A stretch of DNA of 64,000 nt from Steromphala cineraria (lineage: Eukaryota > Mollusca > Gastropoda > Trochida > Trochidae). The translations under genes and the position numbers were made by a program. Location: positions 36,379,315 through 36,443,314 of the forward strand of contig OU744730.1 in assembly GCA_916613615.1 (NCBI GenBank), given 5' to 3'. This document shows positions 54,766 to 64,000 of the stretch, piece by piece. Each line of letters starts with the position of its first letter. Within the stretch, counting starts at the first letter, position 1. The notes beneath the pieces were generated by a model. It did no database searches, was not told the DNA's origin, and saw nothing but the letters and a program-made list of their open reading frames with translations.

Positions 54766-57509
54766 GTACTTTTATTTTTTTTTGGTATTGATATTTATTG
54801 ATGAACTTTATTATTCTCGGATCTATAAAATATTGAGGGTATATGACGCTCTGCCCTTCCCTCTATGTGTATGTCTGAGCATTAGTCAAGATAACCTGTA
54901 GAAGTCTTCCACATCTTATTTATGGATGAATTTAATTTGCATATAGAATTTATCAGTAATTTACTGGAATTTAAAACAATGCCATCTAGAGCTTTTCATT
55001 TTACCTCCCCTGAAACAATTCATGACCTTATTTGGATTTAGGTTCATACCGTGCATTATTTCATGTCTTTTAGACCCTACTTCAAATTTATTGAAATTGT
55101 TCTGCCTTCTTAAAAATTCTGGAAATATTTATTGGCATTGTGTATAAGGTTATGTAGTGCATTGTACGGGACAGACTTTTTAAAATCTTTGATGATAACA
55201 TCATTTTGGGTTAATATTGTAATATTTCATAAAGCCTTAGCCAGACATATCTTAGCTACATACCTACCTACAAATTGCTCCATCTACCTGTCTGTTTGAA
55301 AATCAAATTCTAAAGACAGACACATATCAATAATTCAAAAAAATATGTCTCAATCTTTGAGACTTAGAATGCATAGGACGGAGACAAGAATACCTGACTG
55401 TTTTTGCACAATAAGACAATTGAATTTTGCTACTTTTAAAATAAGTTATTTATTTTTACTTTATGAAAAATCACAATTCTATGAATTTAAAACAGACAAA
55501 TTTAACTATATTCAAGATGTATTGCAGCTACTATCAATGCCTTCAAGAGATTGTCCCTTATATTTACCCAAATGTATAAGAAAAGAGCTCTGTGGTTAAT
55601 ATTGTTGTGAGAAAGTTTTTGGGCACATTTTTCAGGTTGTTTTTAGTATAGTTATGAGTAATGTGTCTTATGTCTTGTCCTCAGTATTTTAACGTGTACA
55701 ATGCAATTTTCTGTTTTTTGTTCATCTTACAGCTAACCTTATCTCAAGAAATTATTCAATATGCATGGTTGTTGTAGCAAGAACAGACAGATGTTAACAC
55801 AAGATTTATAGTTTATTCATCTGAACCATATTATGAACACTTTATTTCCATTGACAGTTTTTCTCTCAGAGGTGACAATATCATGCACTGATAGTTTGGC
55901 AATTCGGGTTGGCAACATTATTTACAGGGGACATCATGGCAATAAAAGGGCCTAAGTTTTATTCAGCTCCCATTATGTTGCCTTGCTTCAAGTTTGAATT
56001 CTTTAGCCATAAGTGACCAAGTTGTTGTCAAATGGTGGCGTTGAAAAACTAGAAAAGAAACAGAAAAAAGATTCCTTACTTTTTTTACAATTACAGAACA
56101 AACAAAACATTAATTAAGATACATTTTACAATACAACTTCATTGACAATAAAATACAAGATATTGTCTCAAGTAGTAAATGAATATTACCAAGAATTTTT
56201 TTATATAAATTATACAAATACAATTAAATATGAATATTTTATCAATTAGCAAATAATATAAAGCTTACCTTGATAACACAATAACTGAAGGTAAAAGATT
56301 ACTTCCACTGAAAATATCTGCAAATGAAGCATTAATTTGTGATAGATGTTATCACTGCAATAAAAAGCAATTCCAAAGTTAGAATTAATAATTCTTACTG
56401 AAAATCTCCTTTTTTACTTGACAAATTCATATTCAAATATATTGATACACAATAACCTAAAAAAAAGTAAAGTTGTTGTCAAAAAATTAAAAATTCCCAC
56501 CTCCTGCTTGCTGGCTTTTTCTATAGTAACAGGTTAGCTTGAGACTGGTAGAATGCCTATGTACAGGCCTGTGGGGCAAAAAAAGCTAGAAGATCATGCA
56601 AAGTGAGGTTAGTTGTATGCGGCATGAAAAAATCATGCAAACAGAGCCAAGTCACATGATACTCACCATGACAGCCTAAGCCATCTAGACTTGAGCAAGA
56701 CTCTTATTGGTCAAATAATAATACATATTTTTAACAAATAAAAGTGTTTCTTGATTTTATTAACTTAACTTTTGGAAGTAAAAATCCATAATTGAAAATA
56801 AGAAGAGATTCTACCGTTTGATTTTTTTAAACAAGATTGAAAAATAATGTGAAAATGAGTCTTGCTTGCAAACTGGCACAAGTTGTGATGATATGCAAAT
56901 AAGGTCAGCTGACCCTTTGTTTATAAACATTAACATGTGCATTTTGTTTTGATCAACATCAAGGAGCATAATTAATGGTTTGATTACAGAATTTAGTTAG
57001 CCAAATTATAGAATTAGACAAGTAATAGATTATATAGATAATGAAAATAAATATGAATATGCTTATAAGTGTATTTAATAAGCATTTTTAAATGAAAATA
57101 TAATAAATATGCTTACCGTATAAATAAAATTAAAAAAAATATTTTAGCCTTTTCACTGCTGTACTTAGGAATATCATATATAGTTCTTGGCTCTCTGTCT
57201 GTGATCATTGTTTGTAAAGTATATTGATTAATCAAAACATGCAATTGTATCTTTTTGGGTTTTCAACTTTCGAAGATTTTGAGTTTTGTAAATTACTCTG
57301 GAAGCACTACTTAGAAATTCATTTCACAAAACATATCTCCATGAAACTTGGTATTTATCATCACTAGAGGTCGTGCTTTTCAGGGTTTTTATGCTTTCTC
57401 GACTATCATTTTTCAATATGATCAACTTTCAAATTAATTCCTTCCATGACTTAACACAACCAGTTTTCCTGACTAATCATTACAAGAAGTTCATTCAGTA
57501 TTCTTGTTT
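54766..57509. other. No supported gene
   Basis: AT-rich interior of the composite element. A frame of 84 codons at 55345-55599 has no recognised domain. Short frames elsewhere look random. Confidence 0.4.
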
Positions 57510-58021
57510 TGTCTCCCCCCGAAGGGTCGGGGAGACATATTGGTTTGAGCTGAGTTCCCGTCGGCGTTGGTGTTGGCGTTCCCATTTCGTTTCCGGAGCA
57601 TATCTCTAAAACTATGTGACCGATCATCACCAAACTTGCTATACTGTCTCTCCATATCATGTAGATGTGCCTTTTGGAGGTTATAGATTTTTTAAATTTT
57701 TTATATTTTTTTTATTTCCATGGCAACAATTTGGACTTGGTCTTTTTCAAGGGTAGTGCTCGTTTCTGGAGCAGATATCTAGCAAAACTTGGTATATTGT
57801 CTCTCCGTATCATGTAAATGTGCCATTTGGAGGTTTGAGATTTAAAACCAATTAATTTGTTTATTTCCATGCAACAATTTGGACTGAGTATTTTTTAAAG
57901 GGTAGTGTTTGTTTCCCGAGCAGATCTCATTAATGGTGCTTTATGATAGTATTGTTTAGAGGTTTGGAGCATTTGAGGAAGGGGGAGACATCTGTTTTTA
58001 CGGGTAAAAACACTTTCTAGT
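57510..58021 (+). mobile_element. Compact GTCTCCCC-family pearl-like element
   Basis: Full short copy of the family at 38638-41875. It has the GTCTCCCCCCGAAGGG hairpin, a (GTTGGC)n-like tract, units with CCGATCATCACCAAACTTG, and the end GGGGGAGACATCTGTTTTTA...CTTTCTAGT. Flanking T residues fit a T|T insertion. Confidence 0.85.
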
Positions 58022-58482
58022 TTATTTTGGAATTAGAGGTTTTCTTGAAAATTTATAATTTCATAAGGTACTTGTATAAGGGCTGGATAGAAAAGACATC
58101 TTCTACTAATATTTTTTTTATCCCATCGGTTTAATTTGGTCACAGCCTTCAATTAGGGAACTTGCAGACACCAGTCACTTTGGCTGACCATGACCTTATT
58201 TTCAAGGTCACCACATCACTTTGACCACTTTTGAATTTATTGTCAAATTGATATCTCATGAACCATTATAATCCTTGTCTTATTTTCAACCTGGTAATCA
58301 CAGCATATTGATAACTTTTGAAACTCTTGTTTACCCCGTATCTCTTAGCTTAGCATGAGCCTGGTGCGTAATCCTTATGGGTTTGAAAACATGTCTCTTA
58401 TGATTACTTATGTTGGCCTCTTTCCTTCTGTGAAAGACAAGCTCATAGTGGGGGTATGTGAGCTTTGCTCACTTTTTCTTGT

Positions 58483-59812
58483 TCTTAAATGTATGAAAAA
58501 CCGAAAGAGTCCAGGATCAGACGGTTTCCCAGCCGAATTCTACAAGTTTTTCTGGCTAGATATTTGGGTTCTTCTCCTTAGATCGATAACGTATGCTTTT
58601 GAAAATGGAACCTTGTCAAATTTTCAAAATCAAGGCATTATTACTTGTATTCCAAAAGAAAATAGGGATAGGCAATATCTTAAAAAACTGAATCTAGACT
58701 ATAAAATAGTATCTGGAGTAATAGCGAAAAGAATGAAAAATGTTCTCCCACATATCATTAGCGAAACACAAACAGGTTTTCTTAAGGGCCGTTTCATTGG
58801 GGGAAAATACAAGAATATTATATGACATTATGAGTTACTGTGAAGTACACAAAAAAACAGGACTTTTGATAACTGTAGATTTCGAAAAAGCTTTAGATAC
58901 GGTAGAATGGAATTGCATAGACAGAGCTCTAGAAGCATTTAATTTTGGGCCTATTCTTAGATGCTGGATCAAACTCTTTCAGTATAACAGCAATAGCGCG
59001 ACAATAAACACAGGACACATCTCTGATTTGTTTAATCTTGAAAGAGGTTGTAGACAGGGCGACCCTATTTCTCCATATCTATTCATTTTGTGTATAGAAT
59101 TACTATCCATATCTCTCAAGAACAATGAAAGGATAAAAGGAATAGACATTCAAGGTGTCGAATATCTTACTTTCCAGTATGCTGATGATGCGAATTTTAC
59201 TTTAGAAGGATCACAAGAGGGACTTTCAGAACTTATCGGGACCCTGCACGACTTTAATTTGCTTTTGCTTCGGGTTTGAAGATAAATTGTGACAAAATCT
59301 TGTTTGAGTTCATTTGGAATGGAAAACGAGATAAAATAAAAAGACGAATGTTGATGAATGATTATTCAGATGGTGGACTTGGCATGGTTGATGTTGAAGC
59401 TTTTTGTAAATACATGAAAATGAAATGGATAAAACGCATGATAAACAAAGATGGCCTCTGGCAACATTTAGCCAGGTGTTCATTGGTAAATCTTGATAGT
59501 CTCTTTATTCTAAATTTCCCAAAACATCAAATAAAAAGGATAATCAAACATGTATACAATGATATTTGGAAGGATGTTCTTATAATTTATAATGATTTAC
59601 AAACTTCCGAGATAAAGGACATTGTCGAATCTCCCATTTATGAGTTACGTCCAATATGATGACTTTAAAACATATCTTAAATGGTATCATTGTGGAATAA
59701 GATTTATTCATGATCTAATGACTACTTCTGAACATTTAAAAGACTTTGACGTTTTGAAAAGGGACTTTTGTTTAAATGACAATTTCATCGCTTATATTTC
59801 AAATTGGTGAGC
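58483..59812 (+). pseudogene. L1-type LINE ORF2, RT and C-terminal piece
   Basis: Continues the piece ending at 50301. RT motifs are KSPGSDGFPAEFYKFFW, GIITCIPKEN, TVDFEKALDTVEW, RGCRQGDPISPYLF and FQYADDANF. Damage includes loss of the NWRPISLL block near 58685, a 1-nt shift in a G run near 58800, a shift near 59263 (ASGLKINCDK in the next frame), an internal deletion after that, and another shift near 59640. Its end (FIHDLMT...LNDNFIAY) is the L1 C-terminal region. The next element starts directly after it. Confidence 0.85.
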
Positions 59813-59933
59813 TTTTTACCTAATTCATTTTGGACATGAGTGACCTCCCTTGAGTAACATGCGAGAAGACGAGCTCTGAAAAAATATTTTTCAAAAAGTT
59901 TATAAAGAAGTTTAAAAGAAGATCAAAAGAGGT

Positions 59934-60697
59934 ATGGGTGTCGACATTAGCACCTGGAGAATGAAAATGGGTACATTTAGCCCCCGAAAACCACGTAAGT
60001 TTCGTGTGGATTGTTTAACTGTGACACTTTGTGTGGCCACAGTTTTCGTGCTCGCGTTGTTGACTATAACTAGATGTGGGGACGTAGAAACAAATCCAGG
60101 GCCTAAGCCTTCTGTAAGTGAACTTTCTGAAATAATCACTAAACTCCAGGAAGAGGTTAAGGCTCTAAAGCAGCAAGTAGAAACTCTCAGTGAGTCAGTA
60201 ATAATGAAAACAACCGATTTGTCAACGAAAACAGATGACTTGGAAAATAGATCCCGAAGAGACAACATAGTTGTATACGGTATCCCAGAGAAGCAGGGTG
60301 GGGAGAGAGAGTCGTGGGGTGAGTGTGAGGAGGCGGTGAGGGATGTGCTCGGTGACAAGCTGCACATAGAGGATGCTGATAAGGATGAGAAGGTGGGGAT
60401 AGAGTGGGGAAGAGGAAGGAGGATGGGAAACCTAGGCCTATTGTTGTCAAGTTGACAAGAAACAAGACTAAATCTGAGATTCTACGACAAGCAAGGACTA
60501 AACTCAGACAATCTGTAATAAAGATAAGTGAGAATTTCAGCTTCCCTGTTAGGGAAAAGAGGAGAAAACTTATTCCACACCTAGTCAAGGCAAGAGAGGA
60601 GGGAAAAGAAGCTTTCATTCGATTTGACAAACTTATAATAAGTAACACTTCTTATGAAGTGAATGTGAACACTGGTGAACTGAGGAAGTGTAGATAG
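59934..60697 (+). pseudogene. LINE ORF1: hydrophobic leader, 2A motif, coiled coil, RNA-binding part
   Basis: ATG at 59934. Residues 1-25 are basic and 27-45 hydrophobic (LTVTLCVATVFVLALLTI). Residues 47-57 are RCGDVETNPGP, a 2A motif. Residues 60-100 are a predicted coiled coil (KLQEEVKALKQQVETL), then ENRSRRDNIVVYGIPE, the start of the ORF1p RRM-like domain. A small deletion near 60395 shifts the frame. The rest (VGKRKEDGKPRPIVVK to ELRKCR) reads to 60697. A live protein would bind element RNA. The motif would release a 56-residue leader from it during translation. Confidence 0.8.
60063..60104 (+). other. 2A-like ribosome-skipping motif
   Basis: Encodes TITRCGDVETNPGP and fits the D-(V/I)-E-x-N-P-G-P consensus exactly. 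Skipping would occur between Gly (60099-60101) and Pro (60102-60104). Activity depends on about 20 residues upstream, here a hydrophobic stretch. Confidence 0.9.
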
Positions 60698-60764
60698 GAA
60701 AGTGGCCAGGGTCTATCACAGCCAACACACATACAGTGTAACAACACTACACAATCTTCAGTCA

Positions 60765-62030
60765 AACAGCTGCTCACCGTTTTTACTTGGAACTGTCATT
60801 CTTTAAAGAGACATTTTAAAGATAACACTCTTAAAGATGAGCTTAATAAGTTCTCTTTAGTTTGTTTAACTGAGACCTGGTTATACTCTCACTCTGATTA
60901 TAGTGGCTTTCTGCTTTCACATGATGTATTCCCTGCATGTAGGGATAAAGGTAAACATGGAGGGGTGTGTGTATTTGTGCATAAATCCTTTAGCAAAGGT
61001 GTTAAGAGAATACTACCACATTATCAAGATGCTGTTTCTTGATAGGATATGTTTTGGTTTAGAAAATGATATCATTATTGGGCTTGTATATATTTCACCT
61101 GAAAACTCATCACATTACATAGATATGGGATGCAACAGCTTGAATCTTCTTGATGATGCACTGTGTGAAATAACATGCAGATATGATGCTGAAATCTTAA
61201 TAACAGGTGACTTTAACAGTAGAACAGGAGAGGAAGAGGATTTCATATCTGATGATAGTGCTGAGTATTTACCTGACAGTAGTGACTGGTATGATAGTGA
61301 CAATTTTTCATTGCCTCGATCAAATAAAGATAAAGAGGTAAATAATTTTGGAAGACAATTGCTGAATATATGCAAAACTTACTCAATTCACATTGTCAAT
61401 GGAAGAAGTTTAGAGGATCAAAGAGGAGAATATACATGTACTGCAAATAATGGTACCAGTGTTGTGGACTACTTTATAACATCATCAAACATGTTTGCTT
61501 ACATAGAACACTTCAAAGTGTTGGATTGGGATACATCTGATCACTTTCCGCTCATTTGTGACTTGAAGACCAACTTAAATGCACAAGTTTATGATAATCA
61601 AGTAAACGAATCGATCTATTTCACATACACATGGAAAAACGACCAAGCTGCTGATTTTAACTCACTACTTCATGATGATACTTCTATAGATATGATAAAT
61701 GATATCAAAGATGCGATTTCTGTAAATGTGGATAGAGCTGTTAGTCTATTATGCGAACTGTATACCAGAGCCGCTATATCAATGAGCAGACGACACGGAT
61801 CCAGGACTCGCAGCGCGGGACTCAGCCAGCGTGGTGGGACGCGGAGTGTGATAAAATGAAGACGGACAAGTATCTAGCGCTGGATAAATTCAGAGACACT
61901 GATAGAGAGGAAGATTATCAGACATTTAAACACTACAGACGAGTTTTTAAAAATTTTGCTGCCAAAAACAAGACGAATTTCAGCGTTCAATTAGAAATAG
62001 ATTCAATGATATAAACAAGAGTGATAACAA
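60765..62030 (+). pseudogene. LINE ORF2, endonuclease (APE) part
   Basis: Starts near LLTVFTWNCHSLKRH (N-terminal APE motif with Asn), then CLTETWL (catalytic Glu), GGVCVFVH. A frameshift near 61040 precedes IIGLVYISPENSS. ITGDFNSRTG and SDHFPLICDL complete the catalytic Asp/Asn/His set. Further shifts occur near 61795 (to QPAWWDAECD) and near 61975. It would nick target DNA to prime reverse transcription. Confidence 0.85.
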
Positions 62031-62034
62031 CATA

Positions 62035-63768
62035 ATGTGGAGGGAGATAAAGAAATTAAAATTCACCCATAAATCAAACAACATCAGCTCTGGGGAATGG
62101 TATTTACATTTCCAGAAACTCTTAAACTATTCTTTTTCAAAATCGTCAATTGAAGGTGATGTCGAACTGGATATATTTGAGCATGACAGTAAAAGTTGTG
62201 AAGCATGTGAACTTGGATTTCCTGAGGATGTGAACAGAGAAATATTAAATAATGAAGTAAAGTCTACCATAATGAATATGAAATCAAATAAAGCACCAGG
62301 TTGTGATGGGTTGCCTTCGGAACTTTTTAAAAACTCTCTTGATGTCATTGTGCCGATATGTGTAAAACTGTTTAACGAAATTATGAAGTCTGGTGTTTAT
62401 CCAGAAGCATGGTGCAGAGCAGTTATATGCCCTTTATATAAGGATGGTGATAAGAATAGTGTAAATAATTACAGAGGCATATCTTTGTTACCTGTTGTTG
62501 GGAAAATATTCACCAAAGTTATAAATGATCGTCTTCAAAAGTGGTCTGATGAAAATAATATCATATACGAGAACCAGTTTGGTTTCAGAAAAGGCCGTTC
62601 AACTGTTGACAGTGTTTTTACTTTGTACGGAATGATACAGAAATATTTGTCAAAATCATCAGGTGGAAGATTTTATTGTCTCTTCATTGACTTTAGTAAG
62701 GCGTTTGACTGTGTTGATCACAACTTACTCTGGCATCGACTTATGAAATACGGCATTCATGGAACTATACTTAGGATTTTGCGAGACATGTATTCGAAAC
62801 TTAAATCTTGTGTGAGAACGGATAATGGATTTACAGAATATTTTAACTGCTGTATTGGAACACGACAAGGATGTATGGTCAGCCCCACTCTATTTTGTTT
62901 TTTCATAAATGAACTTGTCACCGAAATCAATCAAGCAAACTGCCATGGAATATTTTTTTCGGAGAAAGAACCAAATGTATGTTCCTTGTTATACGCTGAT
63001 GACGTAGCCAACGCTTCTGATAGCACTGGAAGACTTCAAGAACAAATAAACTGTATCAGTGAATTTTGCAATAAGTGGGGACTCTCTTTAAACATGAGCA
63101 AATCAAAAATTATTATCTTCAGGAATGGTGGACGTTTAAGGCATTATGAACATTGGACTTACAGGGGAGAAAAGATTCAAACAGTTTCACTTTATAAATA
63201 TCTCGGATTATTCTTCACTCCTAAATTAGTATGGACAAAAGCAATTTCAACTTTAGCACAACAAGCAGAGAAAGTTTGCCTCTACATATATAAAATTCAT
63301 CATTTATCAGGAGGTCTCCCGATAAAAACTGCAATTAAGATGTTTGAAACCATGGTTTTACCTATATTAACATACGGAGCTGAAGTTTGGGGTTTTAAAT
63401 ATTATGAAACAATCGAGAAGGTACAGACTAAATATTATAAAAGGATATTGAATCTGCCAATAAATGCCAGTAACGACGCTGTCCTCGGGGAAACTGGAAG
63501 AACGCGGCTATATATACACTATGTTATAAAATGTATCAAATTTTGGACAAAATTAATTTCTATGAACGGTGAACGCCTCCCTAAGCAAACTTATTTAATG
63601 CTGCATGGATTAGATGAAGCTGGTCGTGTAACTTGGGCTACTTATATAAAGAACATTCTTTTCAAATATGGATTTGGCTACGCCTGGATAACTCAAGATC
63701 CTGGGAGTCCTAACATTTTCATATCTTCATTTAAACAACGAATACTGGACTGTGGTCAACAACGCTAG
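62035..63768 (+). CDS. LINE ORF2, reverse transcriptase part, 577 aa open
   Basis: Long open frame, truly a continuation of the endonuclease part through the shift near 61975, so the ATG at 62035 is only the first Met. RT motifs are NKAPGCDGLPSELFK, WCRAVICPLYKDGDK, NNYRGISLLPVVGK, FGFRKGRSTVDS, FIDFSKAFDCVDH (catalytic Asp), IGTRQGCMVSPTLF, LLYADDVANAS (YADD) and YKYLGLFFTPKL. The frame ends at 63768 through another shift near 63750; family sequence continues in the next frame. Confidence 0.85.
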   Translation: MWREIKKLKFTHKSNNISSGEWYLHFQKLLNYSFSKSSIEGDVELDIFEHDSKSCEACELGFPEDVNREILNNEVKSTIMNMKSNKAPGCDGLPSELFKNSLDVIVPICVKLFNEIMKSGVYPEAWCRAVICPLYKDGDKNSVNNYRGISLLPVVGKIFTKVINDRLQKWSDENNIIYENQFGFRKGRSTVDSVFTLYGMIQKYLSKSSGGRFYCLFIDFSKAFDCVDHNLLWHRLMKYGIHGTILRILRDMYSKLKSCVRTDNGFTEYFNCCIGTRQGCMVSPTLFCFFINELVTEINQANCHGIFFSEKEPNVCSLLYADDVANASDSTGRLQEQINCISEFCNKWGLSLNMSKSKIIIFRNGGRLRHYEHWTYRGEKIQTVSLYKYLGLFFTPKLVWTKAISTLAQQAEKVCLYIYKIHHLSGGLPIKTAIKMFETMVLPILTYGAEVWGFKYYETIEKVQTKYYKRILNLPINASNDAVLGETGRTRLYIHYVIKCIKFWTKLISMNGERLPKQTYLMLHGLDEAGRVTWATYIKNILFKYGFGYAWITQDPGSPNIFISSFKQRILDCGQQR

Positions 63769-64000
63769 ATAGAAAACTTATCTCAAAATTTGAAACTTAA
63801 AACCTATTCAACCTTCAAATCAGCATTAAACATTGAATTTTATTTCCAAAATATTGATATCAAAGTCTACAGAGAAACTCTTACAAGATTCCGCTGCAGT
63901 TGCCATAAACTCATCATTGAAACTGGACGTCATAACAAGATAGAAAAAGCCAAAAGATTATGCCCACAATGCCAATTATTAGGTAATGATTATATTGAAG
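63750..64000 (+). pseudogene. LINE ORF2 C-terminus with zinc motif, cut by window end
   Basis: In the frame after the shift, WSTTLDRKLISKFE is followed by TRFRCSCHKLIIETGRH and RLCPQCQLLGNDYIE. This is the Cys/His C-terminal domain typical of this LINE group. The stop lies beyond 64000. Confidence 0.8.

Larger units (their letters stand above)
50302..58482 (+). mobile_element. 8.18-kb pearl-like (TACCCCCACC) composite element inserted in L1
   Basis: The start is TATACCCCCACCTACGAAGT with its complementary stem, then (GTCY)n at 50346-50400. The end is GTGGGGGTATGTGAGCTTTG with CTCACTTTTTCTTGT. The interrupted L1 codon is GT|T, so insertion was between T and T and no target bases are duplicated. 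Nested in it are an AGCTCACC element (50463-54765) and a GTCTCCCC element (57510-58021). No transposase or helicase frame was recognised. Confidence 0.8.
59815..64000 (+). mobile_element. Near full-length APE-type LINE with 2A-bearing ORF1, runs off window
   Basis: There is a 5' leader of about 120 bp, ORF1 (59934-60697), then ORF2 with endonuclease, RT and a C-terminal zinc motif reaching the window end. At least four frameshifts in ORF2 and one in ORF1 make this copy inactive, but most domains are preserved. The clade was not assigned. 2A-like peptides are known from LINEs of the CR1, L2, Rex1, Crack and Ingi clades. Confidence 0.85.

Noticed and set aside
55345..55599. 84-codon plus-strand gene
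   Set aside because: No recognisable motif. It lies in the AT-rich interior of the composite pearl-like element.
50302..58482. Classical Helitron insertion (between A and T)
   Set aside because: The interrupted L1 codon shows T|T, and the end is CTTGT, not CTRR. A Helentron-type end fits better.
59815..60697. Endogenous viral element because of the 2A motif
   Set aside because: The surrounding coiled coil, RRM-like start, APE endonuclease and LINE RT place it in a non-LTR retrotransposon. 2A motifs are known there.

Overview
This is a eukaryotic window, AT-rich and almost entirely made of transposable elements and satellite-like repeats. Three things point to a marine lophotrochozoan, most probably a bivalve mollusc: abundant DIRS-type tyrosine-recombinase retrotransposons, many (GTCY)n-plus-150-bp-tandem elements of the pearl / mini-me / DINE-1 type, and an APE-type LINE carrying a 2A-like peptide. 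No bacterial gene, operon, rRNA or CRISPR array was seen. The species assignment is inference from repeat content.

The only host-gene sequence I can support is two short plus-strand exons, 23277-23351 and 49582-49661. Spliced together (intron phase 1) they encode a continuous stretch of a BEACH domain that most resembles NSMAF/FAN. They define a 26.2-kb intron that is packed with repeats, and the third intron runs from 49662 to beyond the window end. No upstream exon was found in 1-23276.

Layout. 0.3-0.9 kb: dead pogo/Tigger-like transposase. 1-5.7 kb: decayed DIRS-like remnants (copy A) with a pair of inverted arms. 5.9-10.6 kb: palindromic and duplicated MITE-like repeats. 11.1-14.5 kb: a duplicated segment in which two different TTAA-flanked elements sit at the same TTAA site. 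14.5-16.8 kb: a tRNA-derived SINE and a nested pearl-like element. 17.68-23.07 kb: DIRS copy B, with gag, RT-RNase H, tyrosine recombinase, terminal inverted repeats and internal complementary region all recognisable; it is itself interrupted by an 867-bp element. 23.86-25.04 kb: 22 copies of a 54-bp repeat. 26-29 kb: MITEs, a LINE fragment, a hairpin and a fresh 169-bp duplication. 29.9-32.5 kb: 5'-truncated LINE with an intact RT frame. 33.6-41.9 kb: nested pearl-like elements with 145-152-bp tandem arrays. 45.5-48.9 kb: DIRS copy C, internally deleted. 49.9-59.8 kb: L1-type ORF2 split by an 8.18-kb pearl-like insertion at a TT dinucleotide. 59.8-64.0 kb: nearly full-length LINE whose ORF1 has a 2A ribosome-skipping motif.

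How the parts relate. The DIRS copies and LINEs are (or were) autonomous machines for their own mobility. The SINE at 14.5 kb shares its 3' tail with the 30-kb LINE and probably borrowed its reverse transcriptase. The pearl-like elements share one architecture: 5' hairpin, (GTCY)n tract, nucleosome-sized tandem array, 3' end CTTGT or CTAGT. They insert between T and T without target duplication, which points to a Helentron-type rolling-circle helicase acting in trans; no such helicase is encoded here.
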